Source: JAVBLQ01 sp031553435
Lineage (GTDB): Bacteria; Bacteroidota; Bacteroidia; Bacteroidales; Azobacteroidaceae
NCBI GenBank assembly: GCA_031553435.1
Contig: JAVBLQ010000011.1
Location: 1-37,016, forward strand
Direction of reading: 5' to 3'
Length of the DNA stretch: 37,016 nucleotides
Positions within the stretch are counted from its first letter, which is position 1; each line of letters starts with the position of its first letter. The notes below the pieces were generated by a model that did no database searches, was not told where the DNA came from, and saw nothing but the letters and a program-made list of their open reading frames with translations. The position numbers and the translations under genes are program-made. This document shows, one piece after another, positions 1 through 7,838 of the stretch.

Positions 1-41
1 CATCCGCCGCTCCCCGTGTTTTTGGATATTTCTTTCTCCGT

Positions 42-49
42 TATTTTTG
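42..49 (+). promoter_or_regulatory. Candidate -7 box for the IS66 ORF1
   Basis: TATTTTTG matches the Bacteroidetes -7 consensus TAnnTTTG and lies 13 nt before the ATG at 63. A TTTG at 21-24 could serve as the upstream -33 element, with a 17-nt spacer. The leader would be only about 10 nt. Confidence 0.45.
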
Positions 50-62
50 CGTAAAAAAAGCC

Positions 63-398
63 ATGTTAACAGAACAACAATTTTCGGAGATTCATTCGCG
101 TTACGTATCCTCAGGGTTAAGCATCCGTTCCTTCTGCCAGAATGAAGGTATCAGCGAAGCTATGTTTTACTACTGGAAGAAAAAGATGAAACAGCTTTTA
201 ACCGGCGAAGGTATTGCGGGTTTTGTTCCGCTGGTTATCCGGGATTCATCAGGAGGAAGTCTTCCAATGGGAGAACCAGGGCAGCGGATCGTAGAATCAA
301 GCTTTGAAATTAGTTATCCGAACGGTACCCGGCTAAAGTTTTCACCCGGGAGTTTGGATTTGAGTTTGCTTCGTTCCTTACTCTCTTTACAGGATTAG
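63..398 (+). CDS. tnpA: IS66-family ORF1 accessory protein (TnpA)
   Basis: The 111-residue protein has the size and composition of the small first ORF of IS66 elements. Its N-terminal half is helical and basic, with a YYWKKKMKQ segment at residues 37-45 that fits the helix-turn-helix-like region of this family. The C-terminal half carries the FEISYPNGTRLKF type of segment (about 81-93) common in IS66 ORF1. It is followed after 2 nt by the tnpB start, the usual arrangement. IS66 ORF1 proteins are required for transposition with TnpB and TnpC, but their biochemical role is poorly defined. This copy is intact although the rest of the element is not, so it is probably non-functional in transposition. 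Confidence 0.75.
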   Translation: MLTEQQFSEIHSRYVSSGLSIRSFCQNEGISEAMFYYWKKKMKQLLTGEGIAGFVPLVIRDSSGGSLPMGEPGQRIVESSFEISYPNGTRLKFSPGSLDLSLLRSLLSLQD

Positions 399-400
399 CC

Positions 401-541
401 ATGTTCAGTCTGGATCGAACGATGCGTTACTGGATTTATCCCTATCCGGCCGACATGCGCAAAAGTTTTTATACCCTCTCGGGTTTAGTTACCAACCAAA
501 TGGGACAAAGTATCCTTAGCGGTGATGTTTTTTGTAAATGA
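401..541 (+). pseudogene. tnpB: IS66 TnpB, truncated after about 44 codons
   Basis: The ATG at 401 opens a frame beginning MFSLDRTMRYWIYPYPADMR, the conserved start of IS66 TnpB (ORF2, normally about 115-120 residues). The match continues to SGDVF at residues 40-44. The frame then runs into unrelated sequence and ends at a TGA (539-541) two codons later. The missing part carries the rest of the TnpB domain. The truncation point coincides with the start of the recombinase fragment on the other strand, so a deletion or recombination joined two mobile-element remnants here. Confidence 0.75.
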
Positions 542-732
542 GCTTCCTGCAGAGAAGTAGAACACCCAAGTTTAACTTTTTCCAAAAGGGGATTCCATTC
601 CTCAGGAAAAAGTTTATACTGGGTAGTGAGACCCTTGACCTCCCGGTTGCGGATGAACTGGAAGAAAAGTGAACCTTCACAGCCGGGAAGGGTGGAAGGA
701 CGGAACTTGAGACGGATACTTGTTGATTTCAT
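533..732 (-). pseudogene. Tyrosine recombinase/integrase, N-terminal fragment
   Basis: On the minus strand an ATG at 732 opens a frame starting MKSTSIRLKFRPSTLPGCEG and continuing through GLTTQYKLFPEEWNPLLEKV. This resembles the N-terminal arm-type DNA-binding domain of Bacteroidetes phage-type integrases. Only about 65 residues are homologous. The remaining codons to the stop near 469 are simply the antisense of tnpB. The core-binding and catalytic domains (R-H-R-Y residues) are missing, so the fragment cannot recombine DNA. Gap 542-828 otherwise holds only this fragment and the A+T-rich upstream region of the next gene. Confidence 0.65.
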
Positions 733-828
733 AACCTTATTTTTTTTGTGAAGGGTGAAGCGATGCTTGTGAGCTAAAAAAGAAAAACATTATTCCATTT
801 CATTTGTTTTATAAAAAATCCCATTTTC

Positions 829-1608
829 ATGAAAACCATCATATCCTTTATTTTTGCAATTACAGTACTTTTTCCTTCAATAAGTATTGCTCAGACTCGA
901 ACTTATGGCCGAAATATCGAGCTCTATAGTTATCCGTATAAGGAACTTTTCTTTGTAAGCCCTCGTTTTGACCGGCAAAACCAGAAATATGGCAATTATT
1001 ATGATACATATTTATTACGAACAGTTCTCACGCTAGATCAGACATACCATTTTCGGGTAGATTTACCGTTTGCAAGTTCAAATGCTTCAGGCGAAAATCA
1101 GTTTGGATTTGCCGATATGAATATTAAATTCATGCACACCATTCCAACTCACAAGATGAATAATCGCTTATACGGCGCTTACGGATTTGAAATGGTACTT
1201 CCTACCGCCAGTCACGAAAATTTGGGAAGCGGAAAATGGCAACTTTGGCCGGGATTGGGTTTAATTTATTTCAAAGGAGAAGGTGAAAATACAACCGGAA
1301 CTTACTCTTTATCTTTCGAATACCGCTTTTCTTTTGCAGGAGATAAAGATCGTCCGGATATCAAAATATTGGCTTGGGCTCCTAATGTGGATTGGTGGTT
1401 CAAAAAATGGTATGTCGGGTATTACGCCACTTGGACATATGATTTAGAAAATGAGATACTGGATATTCCGGTTGATATTGAGGTTGGTTATAATATTGTT
1501 TCCAGTCTGGTTCTATCTGTAGAATTTATTCAACCGTTATTAAAAAACAGATCGTACAATAATGAGTTTGGGATTAAGTTAAGATACAATTTTCCAGTGA
1601 AGGATTAA
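829..1608 (+). CDS. Outer-membrane beta-barrel-like protein, function unknown
   Basis: The 259-residue protein begins with a clear Sec signal peptide (hydrophobic segment at about residues 4-20, likely cleavage after SIAQ or nearby). The mature part is rich in alternating aromatic and polar residues typical of outer-membrane strands, such as YGAYGFEMVLP and LGLIYFKGEG, and ends in a strand with terminal aromatics (FGIKLRYNFPVKD). The layout resembles proteins of the MetA/phenol-degradation-type outer-membrane family, but this is only a fold-level guess. No operon partner is apparent: a mobile-element remnant lies upstream and rpsA converges downstream. No good -7 box was found in front of it. 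Confidence 0.6.
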   Translation: MKTIISFIFAITVLFPSISIAQTRTYGRNIELYSYPYKELFFVSPRFDRQNQKYGNYYDTYLLRTVLTLDQTYHFRVDLPFASSNASGENQFGFADMNIKFMHTIPTHKMNNRLYGAYGFEMVLPTASHENLGSGKWQLWPGLGLIYFKGEGENTTGTYSLSFEYRFSFAGDKDRPDIKILAWAPNVDWWFKKWYVGYYATWTYDLENEILDIPVDIEVGYNIVSSLVLSVEFIQPLLKNRSYNNEFGIKLRYNFPVKD

Positions 1609-1612
1609 AAAG

Positions 1613-1674
1613 CTAAGAGTGAAGAACTTGGCTTTTGCACATTAAATTCTTCACTCTTAATTCTTCACTCTTAG
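1613..1674. terminator. Bidirectional hairpin between convergent genes
   Basis: A perfect 14-bp inverted repeat pairs 1613-1626 (CTAAGAGTGAAGAA) with 1661-1674. A third copy of the right arm word lies at 1647-1659. It sits between the stop of the barrel protein (1608) and the stop of rpsA (1676), where a shared terminator is expected. There is no long U tract on either side. Confidence 0.55.
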
Positions 1675-1675
1675 T

Positions 1676-3466
1676 TTATTTACCTGAGAGTTTATCTTTC
1701 AAAGCTGCAAGTTCTTCAATGTCTCCCAATGTAGTTTTTTCCATTGTAGATGTTGTATTTACAGACTCTTCTTTTTTAGCTCTTTTAGCGGCTTTCTTTT
1801 CTCCTGCTTCTTTTCGTTCTGCTGCTTTTTGTTCATCTTCGAAAATGCGGCTGTGAGAAAGGATAATTCTCTTAGAATCTTTGTTGAATTCGATTACTTT
1901 GAATTCTAATTTTTCATCTAATTGAGCAGAAGCTCCGTCTTCTTTCACCAAATGTTTAGGAGTTGCAAATCCTTCTACTCCATAAGGAAGAGAGATTACT
2001 GCTCCTTTGTCTAACATTTCGATGATTGTACCTTCGTGTACGGAACCGACTGTAAAAATTGTTTCGAATACATCCCATGGATTTTCTTCCAATTGTTTGT
2101 GTCCAAGGCTTAAACGACGGTTTTCTTTGTCGATTTCCAATACCTGAACTTCTACTTCCGCACCGATTGAAGTAAATTCGCTTGGGTGTTTGATTTTTTT
2201 TGTCCATGAAAGGTCAGAAATGTGGATCAAACCTTCAACGCCTTCTGCGATTTCTACAAACACACCAAAGTTAGTGAAGTTACGTACTTTAGCTGTATGT
2301 TTGCTGCCGATTGCATATTTAGTTTCGATATTTTCCCATGGATCATCTTTCAATTGTTTGATACCCAGAGACATTTTTCTTTCGTCGCGATCAAGTGTAA
2401 GAATAACGGCTTCAACTTCGTCACCTACTTTCATGAAGTCCTGAGCGCTTCTCAAGTGTTGAGTCCAGCTCATTTCAGAAACGTGGATCACACCTTCTAC
2501 TCCCGGAGCGATTTCGATGAATGCACCGTAATCAGCCATCACAACAACTTTACCTTTTACTTTGTCGCCCACTTTCAGGTTAACATCCAAAGCATCCCAA
2601 GGATGAGGTGTTAATTGTTTCAAACCAAGAGCGATACGTTTCTTTTCGTCATCAAAATCAAGGATAACTACATTAATTTTTTCATCCAGTTTCACTACTT
2701 CTTCAGGATGTGTAACACGTCCCCATGAAAGGTCTGTGATGTGGATCAAACCATCTACGCCACCCAAATCGATAAATACCCCGTAAGAAGTGATGTTTTT
2801 GACAACACCTTCGAGTACTTGTCCTTTTTCGAGTTTGGCACTGATATCTTTCTTTTGTTGTTCAAGTTCTGCTTCGATAAGCGCTTTGTGGGAAACAACC
2901 ACATTTTTGAATTCCTGATTGATTTTAACAACTTTGAATTCCATTGTTTTTCCAACAAATACATCGTAATCACGGATAGGTTTAACATCGATCTGAGAAC
3001 CGGGTAAGAATGCCTCAATACCGAATACATCCACGATCATACCACCTTTTGTTCTGCATTTGATGAATCCTTTGATTACTTCGTCTTTTTCCAAAGCCTC
3101 GTTTACGCGATCCCAAGAACGGGTAGCACGGGCTTTTTTGTGGGAAAGGATCAATTGTCCTTTTTTGTCTTCCTGACTTTCAATATAAACTTCTACTTCA
3201 TCTCCGATTTTTAAGTCCGGATTGTAACGGAATTCAGCCATAGAAACGACTCCGTCTGATTTGTAACCGATGTTTACAACAACTTCTCTTTTATTCAAAG
3301 AAGTCACACGGCCCATAACGACCTCACGATCATTGATTTTGCTCAATGATTGGTCATAAGTTTTAATAAGATCTTCTTTACTTACAGTGCTGTAAGTATC
3401 CCCTTTTTCATACGCATCCCAATCAAAATCCTGATTAGGTGCAACTGTTTTTAATTCTTCACTCAT
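1676..3466 (-). CDS. rpsA: 30S ribosomal protein S1
   Basis: The 596-residue protein contains six S1 RNA-binding repeats. The best conserved are repeats 3-5, each with the pattern (Y/F)G(V/A)F(I/V)(D/E)xxxGV(D/E)GxIHxx(D/E)(L/M)SW. Repeats 1, 2 and 6 are more divergent, as in other S1 proteins. The tail after the last repeat is highly charged (Lys, Glu and Ala rich, about 545-596). S1 binds mRNA at the small ribosomal subunit and promotes initiation. This matters in a phylum that rarely relies on Shine-Dalgarno pairing. The start at 3466 follows a leader of about 55 nt from a good promoter at 3526-3533. Length and domain number match Bacteroidetes S1. Confidence 0.95.
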   Translation of the reverse strand: MSEELKTVAPNQDFDWDAYEKGDTYSTVSKEDLIKTYDQSLSKINDREVVMGRVTSLNKREVVVNIGYKSDGVVSMAEFRYNPDLKIGDEVEVYIESQEDKKGQLILSHKKARATRSWDRVNEALEKDEVIKGFIKCRTKGGMIVDVFGIEAFLPGSQIDVKPIRDYDVFVGKTMEFKVVKINQEFKNVVVSHKALIEAELEQQKKDISAKLEKGQVLEGVVKNITSYGVFIDLGGVDGLIHITDLSWGRVTHPEEVVKLDEKINVVILDFDDEKKRIALGLKQLTPHPWDALDVNLKVGDKVKGKVVVMADYGAFIEIAPGVEGVIHVSEMSWTQHLRSAQDFMKVGDEVEAVILTLDRDERKMSLGIKQLKDDPWENIETKYAIGSKHTAKVRNFTNFGVFVEIAEGVEGLIHISDLSWTKKIKHPSEFTSIGAEVEVQVLEIDKENRRLSLGHKQLEENPWDVFETIFTVGSVHEGTIIEMLDKGAVISLPYGVEGFATPKHLVKEDGASAQLDEKLEFKVIEFNKDSKRIILSHSRIFEDEQKAAERKEAGEKKAAKRAKKEESVNTTSTMEKTTLGDIEELAALKDKLSGK

Positions 3467-3525
3467 TTGTTAATAAAATAATAATTTAATTAGTTAGACT
3501 TTATGTTGTCTTTTGAAAATCGGCG

Positions 3526-3533
3526 CAAATGTA
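3526..3533 (-). promoter_or_regulatory. -7 box of the rpsA promoter
   Basis: On the minus strand the sequence reads TACATTTG, a full match to TAnnTTTG. An ATTG at 3553-3556 (minus strand) lies 19 nt upstream and could act as the -33 element. That element abuts the -7 box of the divergent PAP2 promoter. Confidence 0.65.
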
Positions 3534-3556
3534 CGCTTTATTTTCTGAATATCAAT

Positions 3557-3564
3557 TATCTTTG
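3557..3564 (+). promoter_or_regulatory. -7 box of the PAP2 phosphatase promoter
   Basis: TATCTTTG lies four bases before the ATG at 3569. If transcription starts at the usual distance from this box, the mRNA begins at or within a few bases of the start codon, so the transcript would be leaderless. No convincing -33 element is visible. Confidence 0.55.
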
Positions 3565-3568
3565 CGAC

Positions 3569-4222
3569 ATGAAAAAATTAATTCGTGAAAATATTTACTA
3601 TTTTTCCACTTTTTTATTATTTGTCGTAGCCGGAACAGCTTTATTATTTACTGTTGGTAAAGAGAATGTAACATTATGGGTAAATTCACATTATTCCTCA
3701 GTTTTAGACTCTTTTTTTCTAATGATGACCGAATTGGGTTCTCTTTGGTTTAGTCTGGTTATTGTATTGATATTATTTATCTGGAAAAAATGGAGAGTTG
3801 CGGTCAATGCCTGTATTTGCTTGGGCATCTCTTCTTTAGTTACTTTATTTGTAAAATTTGTTTTATTTCCCGGATCATTACGTCCGGTTCCTTATTTCAA
3901 AAGCCGGGAAATATCATTGCGATTGATAAATGGTGTCGAACAGTTACAAACAGAAAGTTTTCCGTCCGGACATACCACGGAAGCATTTGCTATCGCGACA
4001 TTTCTAGCCTTATTTTTATCTAAAAAAGAATGGCACCCGATTTTAGCAATCATTGCCATTTTGGTGGGTTATTCCCGTATTTATTTGTCCCAACACTTTA
4101 TTACTGACGTGTATATGGGAATGATTATCGGAACCGTAACTACAACTTTAACTTATTGGTTTTCTCCACTCTCTGGAGAAAGACAACAAACACAATTCAC
4201 ATTTCACAAGAGAACGAAGTGA
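3569..4222 (+). CDS. PAP2-family membrane phosphatase
   Basis: The 217-residue membrane protein carries the three motifs of the type 2 phosphatidic acid phosphatase family: a Lys upstream of a LRP (KFVLFPGSLRP), PSGHTTEAF, and SRIYLSQHFITD with the catalytic His. Hydrophobic segments before, between and after these motifs suggest about five or six membrane helices, with the active site probably facing the periplasm. Family members dephosphorylate phosphatidate, phosphatidylglycerophosphate or undecaprenyl pyrophosphate, and the substrate here cannot be told. A longer frame begins at 3503, but that start lies upstream of the -7 box at 3557-3564, so the internal ATG is preferred. Confidence 0.85.
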   Translation: MKKLIRENIYYFSTFLLFVVAGTALLFTVGKENVTLWVNSHYSSVLDSFFLMMTELGSLWFSLVIVLILFIWKKWRVAVNACICLGISSLVTLFVKFVLFPGSLRPVPYFKSREISLRLINGVEQLQTESFPSGHTTEAFAIATFLALFLSKKEWHPILAIIAILVGYSRIYLSQHFITDVYMGMIIGTVTTTLTYWFSPLSGERQQTQFTFHKRTK

Positions 4223-4251
4223 ACTTCACCTTTTACCTCATTGTATTTATT

Positions 4252-5832
4252 TCAAAACTCCGAACTGAAATGAAATTTGATATGCTGAAAATCCTGTTGC
4301 GCCATTTGCAACACATAGTTTGAATCGGCAAGGAAAACATCGCGACCTTCCTTATCTTTAGCTATGAATTGATATTTTCTTTTTTTGAAATTTTCCAATT
4401 CTATAGCATCATCACTTTCAATCCAACAGGCTTTGTATAAGTTGATTGGCTCCCATTTACATTGAGCGCCATATTCATGTAATAAGCGATATTGGATTAC
4501 TTCAAATTGGAGTTGTCCGACCGTACCAATGATTTTTCTTCCATTAAATTGATTAGTAAATAATTGGGCTACACCTTCATCCATCAATTGCTCGATACCT
4601 TTATTCAATTGCTTAGTTTTCATCGGATCGGCATTTTCGATGTATTTGAACATTTCAGGTGAAAAACTGGGCAAACCTTTGAAATGCAGTTCTTCACCAG
4701 AAGTCAAAGTATCTCCGATTTTGAAGTTTCCGGTATCCGGAAGTCCGATAATATCTCCGGCATATGCATCGTCTACCACTTCTTTCTTTTGGGCCATAAA
4801 AGCTGTGGGAGATGAAAATTTCATAAATTTTCCCTGACGGATATGTTTATAATTGGTATTTCGTTCGAATTTACCGGAACATATTTTCACAAAAGCGATA
4901 CAGCTTCTGTGATTGGGATCCATGTTAGCATGAATTTTGAAAATGAATCCGGAAAAGTTTTCTTCTTCCGGTTCAATAATTCTTTCTTCTGTTTTAACCG
5001 GACGGGGGGAAGGCGCTATTTTTACAAAACAATCCAATAACTCTTTAACTCCGAAGTTATTAAGTGCAGAACCAAAAAAAACAGGAGCAATATCTCCGGC
5101 AAGGTATGTTTTTACATCAAATTCAGGATAAACTCCTTCAATTAGTTCTACATCTGCACGAAGTTTTTGAGACAATCTGTCACCGATATGAGTTTCCAAA
5201 TCAGGACTGTTCAGATCTTTGAATTCGACTTTTTCAGTTACATATTGTTTACTTGGAGAATATAAATCTAATTTTTGTTCATAAATATTATAGACTCCTT
5301 TAAATTGTTGTCCCATATCAATCGGCCAACTTAAGGGACGGACTTTGATTTGGAGTTCCTGTTCCACTTCATCCAATAAGTCAAAAGGGTCTTTACCGTC
5401 TCTATCCATCTTATTGATGAATACAATTACCGGAGTTTTGCGCATCCGGCAGACTTCCATCAATTTACGGGTTTGAGTTTCAACACCTTTGGCCACATCG
5501 ATCACAATGATTACGCTATCAACAGCGGTTAAAGTTCTGTATGTATCTTCCGCAAAATCCTGGTGACCGGGAGTATCCAGAATATTTACTTTATAACCTT
5601 CGTAATCAAAGGCCATTACGGAAGTAGCTACAGAAATACCTCTTTGTTTTTCGATCTCCATCCAGTCGGATGTAGCTGTTTTTTTGATCTTGTTTGATTT
5701 AACAGCTCCGGCCACATGGATAGCTCCTCCAAAGAGCAATAATTTTTCGGTTAATGTAGTTTTACCGGCATCGGGATGGCTGATGATCGCAAATGTCCTG
5801 CGACGATGAATTTCGGATTCTAATTCGCTCAT
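4252..5832 (-). CDS. prfC: Peptide chain release factor 3
   Basis: The 526-residue GTPase has the expected G motifs: SHPDAGKTT (P-loop, about residues 18-26), DTPGH (G3, about 87-91) and NKMD (G4, about 141-144). The RF3-type domains II and III follow, including SPTAFMAQKK, GTVGQLQFEV and the family's C-terminal end. Length matches Escherichia coli RF3. RF3 recycles RF1 and RF2 from the ribosome after peptide release. It lies 84 bp downstream of rmlD on the same strand. No -7 box was seen in that gap, which is filled by a hairpin, so co-transcription from upstream is likely. Confidence 0.95.
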   Translation of the reverse strand: MSELESEIHRRRTFAIISHPDAGKTTLTEKLLLFGGAIHVAGAVKSNKIKKTATSDWMEIEKQRGISVATSVMAFDYEGYKVNILDTPGHQDFAEDTYRTLTAVDSVIIVIDVAKGVETQTRKLMEVCRMRKTPVIVFINKMDRDGKDPFDLLDEVEQELQIKVRPLSWPIDMGQQFKGVYNIYEQKLDLYSPSKQYVTEKVEFKDLNSPDLETHIGDRLSQKLRADVELIEGVYPEFDVKTYLAGDIAPVFFGSALNNFGVKELLDCFVKIAPSPRPVKTEERIIEPEEENFSGFIFKIHANMDPNHRSCIAFVKICSGKFERNTNYKHIRQGKFMKFSSPTAFMAQKKEVVDDAYAGDIIGLPDTGNFKIGDTLTSGEELHFKGLPSFSPEMFKYIENADPMKTKQLNKGIEQLMDEGVAQLFTNQFNGRKIIGTVGQLQFEVIQYRLLHEYGAQCKWEPINLYKACWIESDDAIELENFKKRKYQFIAKDKEGRDVFLADSNYVLQMAQQDFQHIKFHFSSEF

Positions 5833-5847
5833 AATATTTAGTGACGA

Positions 5848-5915
5848 GTTACAGGTTACAAGTTACAGGTTACAAGACTATTTATTCCTGTAACTTGTAA
5901 CCCATAACCTGTAAC
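5848..5915. repeat. Long hairpin of TTACAGG/TTACAAG words between rmlD and prfC
   Basis: GTTACAGGTTA at 5848-5858 pairs with 5905-5915, and ACAAGTTACAGG at 5858-5869 pairs with 5887-5898. This gives a stem of about 22 bp with a 6-nt bulge at 5899-5904. Each arm is itself a tandem of a 7-8 nt word. The element fills nearly all of the gap between two co-oriented genes. Confidence 0.7.
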
Positions 5916-5916
5916 C

Positions 5917-6783
5917 TTATTTCATTGATTCTAATGCCTTCTTCAAACTATCTTCCCATTGAGGAATAGTCAATTGAAATGTAGTCTTAATTTTGGTCTT
6001 ATCCAACACACTGTAAGCAGGGCGCACCGCTTTGGTTGGATATTCTTTTGTTGTAATCGGATTTACTTTACAAGTAATATTTTCTGTTTCAAAGATTTTC
6101 ACTGTGAAATCGTACCAGGAGCAAATTCCTTCATTACTGTAATGATAAATGCCGGATTCGAATTTGTTTTGTTTTTCCGACCAATCAATGATGTGCATGA
6201 TTGCTCTGGCCAAATCTTCCGCACAAGTAGGTGTTCCTATCTGATCAGCCACTACATTCAAGGATTCGCGTTCTTTTCCCAAACGAATCATTGTCTTGAC
6301 AAAATTATTTCCAAATGTGGAATATAGCCAGGCTGTACGAATAATGATGCTGTCAGGACAGGTTTTTAATAATATCTCCTCCCCTTCTCTTTTACTTTTT
6401 CCGTAAACAGATTGAGGATTGGTCTGATTCGTTTCTTTGTATGGGAGATCTCCTCTCCCATCAAAAACATAATCTGTAGAAACATGGATAACTTTAGCTT
6501 GTCCATTAGCTACTAAACCTAAATTTTCAACAGCATCTCTGTTCACTTTATAGGATATTTCCACTTCGTCTTCCGCTTTATCTACTGCTGTATAGGCAGC
6601 ACAGTTGACTATGTAAGCAATATCATTTTTTTCTACGAAATTTTTAACTTCCGTTCGATTACAAAGATCAAGCGTATCTATATCTGTCGGGAAAAAATGA
6701 AATTGAGGATATGAATCAAACAATTTACTTAATTCACTCCCCAATTGACCGTTAGATCCGGTTACAAGTATATTTTTTATCAT
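5917..6783 (-). CDS. rmlD: dTDP-4-dehydrorhamnose reductase
   Basis: The 288-residue SDR-type enzyme has the N-terminal nucleotide-binding motif VTGSNGQLGSEL (about 7-18), the STDYVFDG segment (about 101-108) and the YGKSKREGE active-site motif with its Tyr-x3-Lys pair (about 127-135). Later RmlD markers (RTAWLYS, GTPTCAEDLA, VRPAYSVLDKTK) are also present. RmlD makes dTDP-L-rhamnose, the last step of rhamnose precursor synthesis for cell-surface polysaccharides, in the cytoplasm. It starts 36 bp after the Mur-ligase-like gene and precedes prfC, so the three probably form one transcript. The other rml genes are not in the window. Confidence 0.92.
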   Translation of the reverse strand: MIKNILVTGSNGQLGSELSKLFDSYPQFHFFPTDIDTLDLCNRTEVKNFVEKNDIAYIVNCAAYTAVDKAEDEVEISYKVNRDAVENLGLVANGQAKVIHVSTDYVFDGRGDLPYKETNQTNPQSVYGKSKREGEEILLKTCPDSIIIRTAWLYSTFGNNFVKTMIRLGKERESLNVVADQIGTPTCAEDLARAIMHIIDWSEKQNKFESGIYHYSNEGICSWYDFTVKIFETENITCKVNPITTKEYPTKAVRPAYSVLDKTKIKTTFQLTIPQWEDSLKKALESMK

Positions 6784-6819
6784 ATATATTAAAAAAAGGA
6801 TCGAAAAGCGATGGATATT

Positions 6820-7743
6820 TTAGAATTGAAGGCTGTATTCCGAAACAGCATTATAAAATTCTTTATCCTGCACTCCTAACTGACGGCATGCGTAGCGGGC
6901 GCTATTCAGATTTTGTAAGAAATAAGCATTGACCATCTTGATGGGAAAAGCCCCATAACGTGTTTTAAGGGTCACAACTTCCTTATTTTTCTCAGTTTCG
7001 TGATCGGAAAATGGAATTGCAGTTATATCTTCCCTGATGCCATTGGAAACTATCTGATTGATATTTTCATCTTTTTCGTTATAAATCAACTTTCCATCGC
7101 GTTCTATGACTTTAATAAAATTCAGGAAGACGTTTAAATAATCCTCTTTCAAAGGATATTCCTGCGATTTTTTCCAAATCATATTGGTAACAAGAGCAAT
7201 ATGAGGGCGATAAAATTCTATATTATATTTTTTATTGATAGAAGATGAAAAATGTTCATCTCCTTCAATAAGTGCAATCCGTGTATCAAGAGCCAGACTG
7301 ACCGCCTTATCCGTAAATGGAACAGGTTGTGTTAATAAATAATCAAAACGTATATTTTGTTTTTGCAATACATACATAATAATTGAAAGTACACTCTTTT
7401 TTCCTTTATTTCCGGCAACAACTAACCTTGTCTTATTTTTTGTCCAATCATAGATAAATTCCGGAATGGACATAATATTCAGATTTTGTTCTCTAATTTT
7501 CTGTATAACAACATTATCTGCTGCAACACCATTAGTTGGAACAATATAATCGACATTTTTGGATGGCTCTTCAACATCCCATTTTGAGTTGACATATAAT
7601 CCGGCATCTGTAAGTTTTTGGTGTAAGGTTTCCGGCAAATCACCGTCTGACCCGCTCACATCGTAGTTTTGCTCTTTCAAAGCAATACCCAAATCAGACA
7701 TAAACTTATTACCAATCGAGAGTAAATGAACTTTCGGTTTCAT
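6820..7743 (-). CDS. Degenerate Mur-ligase-like protein (Mpl/MurC-related), shortened
   Basis: The 307-residue protein follows the first two domains of UDP-N-acetylmuramate ligases of the Mpl/MurC type. It has an N-terminal Rossmann-like domain (VHLLSIGNKFMSDLGIALKE, then VSGSD at 29-33) and an ATPase domain. Full enzymes have about 450 residues, and the C-terminal ligase domain is missing. The P-loop reads GNKGKKS at 111-117, with Lys where the family has Thr or Ser right after the Lys. The segment matching the Mpl EADEYDTAFFDKRSK region is only partly kept (EGDEHFSSSINKK). The family's EFDHADIF stretch is replaced by IWKKSQEYP. ATP-dependent ligase activity is therefore doubtful. A longer TTG start at 7779 lies inside the -7 box, so the ATG at 7743 is used. 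Confidence 0.7.
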   Translation of the reverse strand: MKPKVHLLSIGNKFMSDLGIALKEQNYDVSGSDGDLPETLHQKLTDAGLYVNSKWDVEEPSKNVDYIVPTNGVAADNVVIQKIREQNLNIMSIPEFIYDWTKNKTRLVVAGNKGKKSVLSIIMYVLQKQNIRFDYLLTQPVPFTDKAVSLALDTRIALIEGDEHFSSSINKKYNIEFYRPHIALVTNMIWKKSQEYPLKEDYLNVFLNFIKVIERDGKLIYNEKDENINQIVSNGIREDITAIPFSDHETEKNKEVVTLKTRYGAFPIKMVNAYFLQNLNSARYACRQLGVQDKEFYNAVSEYSLQF

Positions 7744-7776
7744 GTATAAAATTCTCCGTATTTTTATTTCGAGATG

Positions 7777-7784
7777 CAAAGATA
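7777..7784 (-). promoter_or_regulatory. -7 box upstream of the Mur-like, rmlD, prfC genes
   Basis: The minus strand reads TATCTTTG, a full consensus match. It lies 33 nt before the ATG at 7743, and a purine-rich ACGGAGAA occurs in the leader. It decides the start codon, because the longer TTG-initiated frame would begin inside the promoter. Confidence 0.6.
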
Positions 7785-7838
7785 AAATTTTTTTCTTTTC
7801 CTTACATTTAAAAACAAGTAAAGTGGCAATAAAGTTTT

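Larger units (their letters stand above)
1..533 (+). mobile_element. IS66-family insertion sequence, truncated remnant
   Basis: This stretch holds the first ORF and the beginning of the second ORF of an IS66-type element. The large transposase gene tnpC is absent. The element-like sequence stops inside tnpB at about position 533, where it meets the antisense of a tyrosine recombinase fragment. The left end lies at or before the window edge, and no terminal inverted repeat could be identified. The remnant cannot encode a complete transposition machinery. The junction position is inferred from where the tnpB reading frame stops resembling the family. Confidence 0.75.

Noticed and set aside
469..732. 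Complete small gene on the minus strand (87 codons)
   Set aside because: Its last 20 or so codons are the antisense of IS66 tnpB. Only the first part is integrase-like, so it is a chimeric remnant.
1635..3030. Several overlapping frames on both strands within rpsA
   Set aside because: They are shadows of the S1 repeats, whose codon pattern leaves other frames open. None has recognisable protein features.
7744..7779. TTG start for the Mur-ligase-like gene
   Set aside because: The TTG lies within the TATCTTTG promoter box, and the internal ATG at 7743 matches the family's N-terminus.
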